A stretch of 64,000 nt of DNA. It comes from Ulota crispa (taxonomy: Eukaryota; Streptophyta; Bryopsida; Orthotrichales; Orthotrichaceae). The stretch is taken from positions 5,800,471 to 5,864,470 of the forward strand of contig OY987247.1 of NCBI GenBank assembly GCA_963920765.1, given 5' to 3'. Made by a program: the position numbers and the translations under genes. The notes below the pieces were generated by a model, which did not search any database, was not told the origin of the DNA, and saw only the letters and a list, made by a program, of their open reading frames with translations. This document shows positions 12,439-21,222 of the stretch, in pieces. The stretch's first letter is position 1. Each line of letters opens with the position of its first letter.

Positions 12439-12683
12439 ATTTTCATTAAAATGGGAGATTGGGCACCTCTCAAAATAACCATGTTGATCTTGACCTAAAT
12501 TGGCAATTTCCATTAAAAGTAGAGTTTTTAGTTGAATTGACATAAAACTTTCTAATTTCAAGTCAATTTTGAAAGGTTTTATTGCAATTTAGCTTGAATT
12601 GAGCTAAATTGCAAAAAACCTTTTGTCAAATTTCCTTTCAATTACCTCTCAATTTAGTGGAAATTTCCCATTTTAATGAAAAT
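12439..12683. repeat. Foldback element with an inner hairpin
   Basis: Ends are inverted copies of ATTTTCATTAAAATGGGA. In the middle (about 12572-12623) a second pair of about 22-bp arms around a 7-base loop forms a strong stem, with TTGCAATTTAGCT facing its complement. No convincing target duplication is seen, so the superfamily is open. Confidence 0.5.
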
Positions 12684-12695
12684 GGTGTTCAAAGT

Positions 12696-13515
12696 CTATA
12701 ATATTACTAAAGGAAACTTTTTGCAATAATTAATGTAATAAACAGTTACTAGATAGTTGAACCTAGGCAGCGCAGAAATCTTACACGTTTGCAATTGCTT
12801 CATAATTTTGAAGGCACCAAACTTGCACCAGGATTCTTGCCTTGAAATATGACAAGTTGGCTCAAAGTATATCCACCATGTTTTCAACTCCTTCTAGATC
12901 CGTAATGCTCGTAATGTTGTTGTAGAGCTCTGCTGCGGGGTGCCTCACACAAATACACTCTTTTGCATGTCTAAATGCAACCCGTCTGTCGGTACGAACT
13001 TTGAGCGCTAAGTCCTTGAACTTATTGCTGTTCTTCCACTTATGAAACGTAGGAGTCAATTTTGAATTGGCCTCCCCCCTCCTCCCCATTGCCCAGTCAA
13101 TAAATGCACTTGCAACAACCTCAAGTAAAGGCTACACCAAGATAGAGATCCTCCTTTGGAGGTGAGTCAATTGGGTGTTCTGATCAGTTTGGACAATCTT
13201 CATGGTAGCTACTACGGCAGCCAATTCGGTAGCCACTTAGGTCGCTTGGGCCGCCAATTGAGCCACTTGGGCCACCCCTTGGTCCAATCAAGCTATTGCT
13301 TAGGCTCAAACAATATTAAACCTAATCCTCATCTTGTGGAAATCTGACAATCGCTTCCCTCGCATTGGTTGTACAAAATCGTCCTCCACCTCCACACCCA
13401 TCTCCACCACATTGTCATTGTTGTAAGACATCAAATTAGCCATCAGTTCTGCTATTTTAGAGAGAGCATTCCACAAATTAGGGTTCTCAGCCCGTAAATT
13501 CCCCGCTTTCTTCAA
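12696..13515 (-). pseudogene. Possible decayed protein-coding fragment, unknown
   Basis: Several consecutive minus-strand stretches read like ordinary protein rather than random AT-rich translation. The segment about 13515-13306 has balanced composition (NPNLWNALSKIAELMANLM). The segment about 13089-12862 is charged (FKDLALKVRTDRRVAF). Between them lies an Ala/Gln/Val-rich repeat. They are not one open frame and no splice arrangement is convincing. No family is recognised; it may be a captured gene fragment or an old transposon protein. Confidence 0.25.
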
Positions 13516-13635
13516 TCATGAAGCGAAAACCCACCAAAAAACCCTAAACCCTTTCACATTCATCAACTGGGAATGATGGTTTGAGAGGAGAATCCAAACA
13601 TGCCAGTTCAGCCTGAAAGCAAGATAGAAAAAGTA

Positions 13636-14039
13636 GGGAGTGACTAGGCAGACACCCCCTAGTTGCTATGTGGACACCCCCATAGCTAAACCTATTAAAT
13701 TTGAGATTGTTACTATGTTGAAATATGAAATAAAATCAAAGCAATACTTTAGCGTACATTTGCATTTACTAGCGCTCCAAACATACAACAAATTTGCCTC
13801 ATTTGTTACACAATCAAAAGTCAAACTAGTAAATGAAGGGAGCAACTAGTTTGACTCCTAACCGTGTCATAAATGAGGCAAATTTGTTGTGTGCTTGCAA
13901 TGCTTGTAGATGTAGATGTATGCTAAAGTATTGCTGTGATTTTTTTTCATATTTCAGAGTAATAATAATCTCAAATTTAATGAACATGGCTATGGGAGTG
14001 TCCACGTAGCAATTGGGGGGTGTCCACCTAGGCACTCCC
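13636..14039. mobile_element. Long-TIR foldback DNA transposon, copy 2
   Basis: 404 bp. The arms of about 190 bp begin GGGAGTG and are inverted copies over nearly the whole element. The target duplication AAAAAGTA is exact, 8 bp, at 13628-13635 and 14040-14047. It has the same design as 1044-1437 (GGGA termini, 8-bp duplication, near-full-length hairpin), but the arm sequences differ. It is non-coding. Confidence 0.85.
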
Positions 14040-14080
14040 AAAAAGTAACATCCAAGACAAAGTTGCACCAAGGACCAATA

Positions 14081-14498
14081 AGGTATGCACACCTATCAGT
14101 AACACCAGCTGTTTAGTGACAGCTAAAATTAAACCCTAAAAGTAGCATTTTTGTCCTCAAACAAGACACACATGCACCCAAATCAAAGATGCAAGTTGAC
14201 ATAAGGAAACAAGAAATTGAATAGGCGGCGGTTTTCGATTGAGTGTAACATGATCTTTTTGTTGTCATGACATGGTCTTTTTGTTGTCATCTTTTCAAGA
14301 GTCTAGTGTCCACAATAGGTCAAATTATGGAGTCACCTTCAACAATCCATAACTTATTCATACGATCTCAAAAAAATTTGAAAACAATTTTACTTGAACC
14401 TGTACTCATTTCCTAACAAGCACATGTCATTAGATTTTCAATAGACCCTCCCAAATTACCATATCTAAAGTAAGTGTCACTTTTGGGTGTACATACCT
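14081..14498. mobile_element. TA-flanked MITE, family 1 copy B
   Basis: 418 bp, termini AGGTATGCACACC and AGGTATGTACACC, TA on both sides (14079-14080, 14499-14500). The inside matches 9886-10302. It inserted only about 40 bp from the foldback element at 13636-14039. Confidence 0.82.
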
Positions 14499-14590
14499 TA
14501 CCGGTGTGCTGGGGTCGTCCAGTATTTCAAGCCAACCAAGAAAAAGATCCCACGGTAGTTCCTGCTTCTCTCAAATCCACGCTCTTCCAA

Positions 14591-14709
14591 CAAGGTTTAA
14601 ATTGCTGGTGAATGAATGCTAAGTTGTACACTTGTTATTGGAGAATTTTTGGAGAGAAGGGAAAGCAATGGGCGAATTCTGTCAGAATTCGCCAGCAATT
14701 TAAACCCTG
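14591..14709. mobile_element. Miniature hAT-type element
   Basis: 119 bp, starting CAAGGTTTAAATTGCTGG and ending with the complement of CAGGGTTTAAATTGCTGG. Flanks TCTTCCAA (14583-14590) and TCTTCCTA (14710-14717) are an 8-bp duplication with one change. Near the right end lies GCGAATTCTGTCAGAATTCGC, a hairpin with GCGAATTCTG arms. Confidence 0.75.
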
Positions 14710-15012
14710 TCTTCCTATACCTCACGATCAACCCTAGAACTCAAACACAGTCAAACTAGAGACAATAGAATGCAAGGGGAAGTTTGTTGTTGCAATGAAG
14801 AAGCAGAGGAGCAAGCAACTAGGGGTGAGTTGGAGATGGCGATGGTGGAAGACGGACATTGCAAATTGGCAATTGAGACTAAAAAATGATAGCTCACTTG
14901 ACCTAATTTCATAGACATAAGAAGGATGCTCTTGGCTAATGAAACAAATCACTAAATGAATTAACTTACTCCTATCTTTCCCTGCTTGGTGTAGTAGTAG
15001 TGCAAGACACCA

Positions 15013-15363
15013 TCTCTATCTATATTAATAAAAGAATAGCGGTCAGTCACTTAGGGCCAATAGAATACAAGTTCAATCTAGTTAGGTTTGGGCATGACTG
15101 AGATAGGGTTGAGCATGGCTAGGATCAAAAAGTTATAAATGGAATAAAGTAAAATCACCTATGGCTTCACTAGATGTTAACAACATGTCACTGTCACCTG
15201 CACCGTCAATGGTAGCTGCATCACAACTTTCTCTTGACCAAAAGATGGCACATGGATAGGGGGGCATGAGGATAGGGTGCATGGGGATAGGAGGCACGAG
15301 GATAAGGGACACAAGGATAAAGGATGGGGGCATAATCCCATCGGTACGATGGGTAGTATACTA
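15013..15363 (+). mobile_element. Non-autonomous Helitron, array unit 1
   Basis: It starts TCTCTATCTATATTAATA after an A and ends in a hairpin (CCCATC / GATGGG arms, near 15338-15353) followed by GTATACTA. 5'-TC, a subterminal 3' hairpin and a CTRR end are Helitron hallmarks. It is non-coding and holds about five copies of a roughly 15-bp GGCACRAGGATAGGG-like repeat (about 15248-15326). At the junction to unit 2 about six bases present at the next junction are missing. Confidence 0.8.
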
Positions 15364-15749
15364 ATATATAATAGAATACGGTTCAATTATTTATCAGTCA
15401 GTTAGGGTTGGGGGTTGAACATGATTAAGATAGGGTCAGGCATGATTGGGATTGGAAAGTTATAAATGGAATAAAGTAAAATCACCTATGGTTTCACTAG
15501 ACATTAACAACATGTCATTGGCAATTGCACCGTCATTGGCACTTGCACCACAACTTTCTCTTGGTCAAAAGAAGGCACAAGGATAGGGGCACAAGAATAG
15601 GGGGCCCAAGGATAGGGGGCACAAGGATAGGGGGCACAAGGATAGGGGGCACAAGGATAGGGGGCACGAGGATAGGAGGACACAAGGATAGGAGACACAG
15701 GATAAAGGGTGGGGACATAATCCCGTTGGTACGACGGGCAGTATACTAG
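15364..15749 (+). mobile_element. Non-autonomous Helitron, array unit 2
   Basis: A direct repeat of unit 1, read from ATATATAATAGAATAC to a hairpin with CCCGT / ACGGG arms and a final CTAG (15746-15749). It carries the longest minisatellite of the three (about 15575-15713). Confidence 0.82.
15575..15713 (+). repeat. 15-bp minisatellite inside Helitron unit 2
   Basis: About nine tandem copies of GGGGGCACAAGGATA, the central ones identical. Shorter arrays of the same unit occur in Helitron units 1 and 3. Open frames across it are by-products of a repeat length divisible by three. Confidence 0.9.
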
Positions 15750-16063
15750 TCTCTATATATAATAGAATACCATTCAGTCTATTAGGTTGGGCATAAGTTA
15801 GGTTTGGGCATGACTAGGATTGAAAAGGTATAAATGGAATAAAGTAAAATCACCTATGACTCTCTTTTATTTGCTTCACTAGATGTTAACAACAGGTTAC
15901 AGGTCATTGGCAGTTGCACCACAACTTTCTCTCGGCCAAAAGAGATCACAAGAATAAGTGGGGGCACGGGGATAGGGGCACAAGGATTGGGGAGCACGAG
16001 GATAGGAGGCTGAAAATAGGGGGTGGGGGCATAAACACATCAGAATGATGTGTAGTATACTAG
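15750..16063 (+). mobile_element. Non-autonomous Helitron, array unit 3
   Basis: It begins TCTCTATATATAATAG directly after the CTAG of unit 2 and ends with a hairpin (ACACATC / GATGTGT arms) plus TAGTATACTAG, followed by T. The hairpin arms differ from units 1 and 2 but stay complementary, the expected compensatory pattern for a functional terminator hairpin. Confidence 0.82.
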
Positions 16064-19046
16064 TAAATCAATAAAATTTTATTTGGGTCATAAGTGATTG
16101 TCAATTAATAACCAACTTTGAATGTCAATAATTTTTTTTTGTAAATTGTTGGAAAATGAAAACACAACAAAGACAAAAAAAGATATATAACCAAAGTATG
16201 CAGGAAAAGAGTAAGAGATCATCTTATTCCAAGTAGATTTCCAACTATATTATATACTAAGAAGAGAGGATATAAAGTGAAAATCCTTCTCTACTATTGG
16301 TCCATGGAATTTCTTTACTAAAGTAAACCCTAGCAAATTCTAAATAATTGTTGTGGAGAGCATATTAATACAATCCTTATCTTTACCCCTAAGTGCTCAA
16401 TTGACCATTTTCTGATTGTTGCCCTTTTTTGAGGGCTGCTCAAGATGCAAAAAGATTTTTTTCCAAATTCAATTTTTATTATGTTTTCACAATAAAAACA
16501 TCAAGGGCCTCTAGATAATGATATGTTAATGTTAAAATGTATTGTCCATAAAAAATACATATTTAATATTTTGGGCATGTTGCCAAATGCATTGAGGATA
16601 CCCTAAGAGCATCTCTAGCAAACCTTTAATTTTCATCCTTGGAAAACATAATATCTTTTGTTTATATTATTACACAATAATTTCCCTTATCTGCTCAATT
16701 ACACTATATATTGCATTTAGGTTGTTTTAAGAGTTAGGTTGCCTTACTTTGGACTATTGTCTCATCACTCATCACTTGACCATCTGGAGGCACATGCAAC
16801 TCTCTAGATATCAAGATTTCACGTAGTTTATGACGTCAATGTTACTAGTTTGTTTTTATGCAGTTTTATTGTTGTTGTTGTTGTCCCTTTAATTCCTAAA
16901 AGCCCATTCTCCTTTTGAGGGAAAAATCAAACATTGGGTAGGCTTATTCTATTATGATTTTTAACCATTTTTTGTGAATTTTTTGTTTGAAATAGGTTTT
17001 TACAAGGGTGTTGTGGAAGTATGATTTTTGTTCAAATTGGATTTATGATTAAAAATTATAGGTGTTTTATAAGGTTTTTTTTAGGGATAGTTCAAGCATG
17101 TTATTTTCTATTGACTTCTCCCAAAAGTAACCAATTGTAAGGGAGTAAGCTCTGAGAGCACATGATACTAAATTACAGAAATGAATTTGATGAAGAGCTA
17201 AGCATGTGTGCTCTGGTTTTAGTATGCTACGCCAAGGCTAAAGTTAGCAAGACTAAAGTTAACATAATTGGAGTCTTGTAGCTAATTTTAGGAGGCACTG
17301 GAGCTACTCCTGCTTCCATGCATAGAAAGATATCATGAATGCTAGAGTGTCATAAGTTAGTTGCAAGAAAAAATAGAATTGCTAGATTGAAAGAGGCAGA
17401 TGATCAGGTACGTAGTAATCAAAGGTCACCACCAAGATTAGACTCTCAAGCGCCAGCTCATCACACCAATGAAGGCATGACCCTTGATTGTAGTACGTCC
17501 AAAGCAATAGTGTATTAGATAAATACATGATTATTTATGATAAATACAATAACATTTGAAATGAAGCTAACTACTAGACATTTAGTTAATTTTTCAATTT
17601 CATTATTGTGCTTGTCAATAAAGGTGAAATCTCCCAATTTATTGATAGGATTTCTATAATTCAAAATTGATCCTCAAAAATTTGGTTTGCAAAAAACTCC
17701 ATCATAGTCAAAATTTCAAGCACGTGTTTGCAATGCAAAGCCATGTAAGGTGTGTTTCCATGTTTCCATTGGCTTTGAAAATTTGTAAAAATATGCCTAA
17801 TATAATTTAGAGCATGTTGGACAACTCTTTACAACACTCATGTTGCACAAAATGTTCACAACATGCAAACAAAGGGGCTTCATAAATTTGGGCAATGGCA
17901 AGAAAAACATTTCATTCTAAATTCAATTGATCATTTCTCTCTATGTCTATGCTCAAATCTCATGAACCTTTTCACCACAGCTCCTTGCAAAAATCTATCA
18001 CAAGATATTATGGTTAAATTTGTAGAGAAAAGAAAAAAAATCTTTTCTGGATCAAATGTTTAAATAGTGGCAATTTTGTGTGTTTGTTGAGAAAAAAATG
18101 GGCTTGGTTGTTTAGGAGTTATTTTTTTGTTTATTGCATTAACAATTCATAAAAATTATTGTAATATCAATAAGTATATAAGTAGCGCAAATTGTTTGGA
18201 AACTAGTGTGGAGCAACCCAAATGCAATATTTAATGCAGGTAAAATAGCTTTCAACCAATAACAAGCCTCTTTGTTTGAAAAAGTAAATCATTGCTTATT
18301 CAACCTATTAATTGTTAAAAAATCTTAGCATTTGAAAGAGTTGCCAAACCTTGGAAAAATGAAAATCTTACCGTGCAAAGGAGAATGTCTTGACAGGTGC
18401 ATGCATTAATTGCTTCCTTTTCATCCAAGAGTCTCTAACTGGATGTTTTTCAAGGAAGGTGGAGATGCTCTACACTAATATTGTGAATTTTCTCACAATT
18501 TAGGATACTCGAAGGTATGAGTGCATTTAGGAGGCTATTTTTTCTTTTCCATAATGGATCATGTCTCCACGATCACTTAAAACAAAAGAAATACAAATGA
18601 GAAATAGGTTTCTTACGTCCAACAAAACATCTTTTTGTCATTCATTGGACAAAAAATGTCCACATTGGCATGTAAGGATTAAGAAGTTAAAAGGATATCA
18701 CTAAAATACCATTTAAAGTTACTATCTTACATACCTTTTTATCAACATGACGTTGCATGACATTAGGCATCATCAAATCACAATTTTCAATATTTTTTTT
18801 CAATGTAAGTTTGTTTTGAAGTCTATTTTCAACATCAAAAATCTGATTTTGATAATGAAAGTTGATGATTTTTTTATTCAAGCTTTTGTACAAGGGTGTC
18901 CACTGCAATCTTGATTTTTTTAGTGTTGGAAGATCTTGAAAATGAGCCTCAAATACACTAGAACTTGGAGAAATTTCCAGATTAGAAACCCATTTAAAAA
19001 AATATGTAAGAGTAAATTTTTATAACTGTATTTTGATTACAATTAG
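16064..19046. other. Intergenic DNA with a candidate TIR element (about 16611-18471)
   Basis: No gene is supported. A GAGCATCTCTAG end near 16611 faces a complementary GAGCATCTCCAC end near 18471, both followed within 30 bp by CCTTGRAAAACAT. Such ends occur in plant PIF/Harbinger-type elements, but the flanks (TAA versus TAC) do not settle it. Sequence just inside both ends (about 16690-16900 and 18170-18250) resembles 32183-32370 and 32415-32480, where the middle is missing. Confidence 0.4.
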
Positions 19047-19050
19047 ACGT

Positions 19051-21210
19051 TGTCGGGTTGAGAGGAGCGCGCCTTGGGAACACGCAGGGTGTCTTGCTGC
19101 GATCGTGCGTTGCCGACTGAAAACGTTGTCAATCTTGATCTTCTCTTCAAATCTTTAGTCTTCAGTCTTCCGTTGGCCTATCCTGTGGCTGGCTCTAAGG
19201 GTATAAGGGTCAAGGTAGGGATAAGAGCCCACTGGATACGGGACGGGTAGATCGGGACAGCAGACACGAGCTGCCGTCCGTATGACGGGATCCTAAAATC
19301 AAATTCACGATCTGCTGGCCAAAACTCCAGATCGTGAGAACAGAGCAAGTCTCGACCATGTGGGTGATCAATCCCACTTCGTCACCACGACAATAAATGG
19401 GGTTAAGTTTGGTTTAACCCAAACTGCCCGCAACAAGGTTTACAAAACAGAATGGAAATGAATTGACAAACGAGCCTCCAAAACCGGCTAGGAATAACAA
19501 AGCCACATCCCACACATACATAAAAAATAAACCCAAAACATTCCTCTTGAAATCTTCATATCTTCAGATCTTCAAATCTTCATGTCTTCAAGTCTTCAAG
19601 TCTTCATGTTTTAATAAAAACAATGGGGAAAATCACAAATAACAAGTCCTAGAAAAGGCAGCAACCTTCTATCTAATGCCACAGATGGCTCAAAGATTCA
19701 AATGCTAAGTGTAATAGCAATTTGAAAAGCTCTCCTAACCTTCTAACATCCCTCTAAATTTCAACTCAATCTAAGATACTGTCCAAAAGTTATGCAAGTT
19801 CAAAGTAGAGGCTCTTCTTCCTCTTTACAAACTAAACACTGCCTCTAAAAACCTCTATAACTTTTGTTCTATACATCACCCATAGAAACGTGATATCAAT
19901 TTAGAAAGATGATATCACTGGCTTCAATCCATAAAATTTGCACTTCAAAACAAAACTTTGTCCGAAAGCTCTAGTCAATCAAAGTGTGGGTCTCAATTTT
20001 TTAGAGAGCACCCAAACCCGCAACTTCTACCCACTATAACTTCTTCAATAAAACTCCAAATGAAATGATTAAAGACAATTTGAAAAGCTATGACAACAAA
20101 CTATCACTCCTAAAATTTTGAGAAGAAAATCTCATACTGTCCAAAAGTTGTAGCTCTTCAAAATCTCGGCTTTCTCCTAACAAAAGGGCAGCCACCTCCA
20201 AACCTTCACACTTCCATAACTTTCTCGTCCAAGCTTCAAACTTCAAGTTTAAAGACTTTCTAGAAAGCCAATAACAAGATAAACACTCTCTCCAAATCTT
20301 GTTGCAAAATGATATACAGATCATAAGTTATGGCTTGTCGAAGTCTCAGCCTTTCTTCATAGTTTGGCTTTTTGACTCCAAAATTCAAACACTCATAACT
20401 TTTGCATCACAACTCCAAATCAAACTTGCAAACTCATTTTGGAAAGGTAATCACACAAGGAACAACCTCCTCAAATTTCAATTCAAAATCATGTATACAC
20501 AGAAAAAAATCTCCTCTCAAAGTTTCGGGATTTTTCCCTTTCTTCCCACCAACACTCATACACTAACTTCCAACAACTAAGGGATCTTTCCTCCACAATT
20601 TCGACCCTATCTAAGGTAGGGAGGTGGGGCACATCAGCCCATGCTCCTCCTTATCCTAACCCCACCATAGATGCCAAAACCCTTTTCCTTTCACACCTTT
20701 CCCATTGACTTTTAAATCCTTAGTATTTTTATTCAAACAAAGGCAAAATATATGAGCCTTCCAAAATCTCTAGATAAACATATGAAAATGATTAAATTAC
20801 AAAATAAACACCATCGTAAAATGGCCACGTGCTCTTGCGAGCATATAATAGCGTCAAACGCTTGTCTTCAGTTGCCAAGTCGTGGACTTGGTTGGCTGGA
20901 AAAGCGGTCGTCTCTGGCCGCCCGCCGGTCCGGGTTCGAATCCCATCGAACTCGTCGAGCGGTGATGGCGGCTCACGGCTTGGCAGCTAGTGAGGCAGGA
21001 AATTGGCCCAGCCAACCCGCTACCTACCCCCCTGAGCTGTGCATGTGACAAGACGGCGCAGCGCATTGGAATCTATGGCCGCTGCGTTGTCACCAAACCG
21101 TGGTCCTCACCACGACCACCCCTTTTGCCTCAACTGTTGATTTATTGAAATCAACACAAATATAAAGAAATAACAAGTATTTACATGATGGAGGGAAGTC
21201 CATCAGGACA
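19051..21210 (-). repeat. Gypsy 3' LTR (2160 bp)
   Basis: Same sequence and length as 27462-29621 (constant offset 8411). It contains a TCTTCAAG-rich run (about 19550-19615), a series of degenerate modules built round RTAACTTYT and GATAGYTTGT motifs (about 19740-20520), and the tRNA-like segment at about 20877-21126. Confidence 0.97.
20877..21126 (+). other. tRNA-like / SINE-like segment within the 3' LTR, antisense to the element
   Basis: It contains a perfect B box GGTTCGAATCC (20933-20943), a weaker A-box-like TTGGCTGGAAAAG about 40 bp upstream, and a TTTT run at 21123-21126 that could stop RNA polymerase III. The T stem next to the B box pairs over only three positions, so this is not an intact tRNA gene. 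It is far more GC-rich than the rest of the LTR. The older solo LTR has the A-box side but lacks about 200 bp holding the B box, so the segment was either gained by this lineage or lost from the older copy. Confidence 0.6.
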
Positions 21211-21213
21211 TGC

Positions 21214-21222
21214 ACCCTCTCT
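21214..21222 (-). other. Gypsy polypurine tract
   Basis: On the minus strand AGAGAGGG lies a few bases upstream of the 3' LTR and touches the end of the pol frame. Second-strand priming from this place is standard for the family. Confidence 0.6.

Noticed and set aside
15575-15713. CRISPR-like array
   Set aside because: It has no spacers: the 15-bp units are directly tandem and lie inside a plant Helitron.
15525-15749. Repeat protein encoded by the minisatellite
   Set aside because: The open frames on both strands result from a 15-bp period and cross the Helitron end.
20877-20960. A functional tRNA gene
   Set aside because: The B box is perfect, but the T stem pairs at only three positions and no full cloverleaf or clear anticodon arm could be drawn.
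20088-21066. Several open frames inside the gypsy LTRs (each twice, offset 8411)
   Set aside because: They lie in non-coding LTR modules and the tRNA-like segment, and occur on both strands without domain content.
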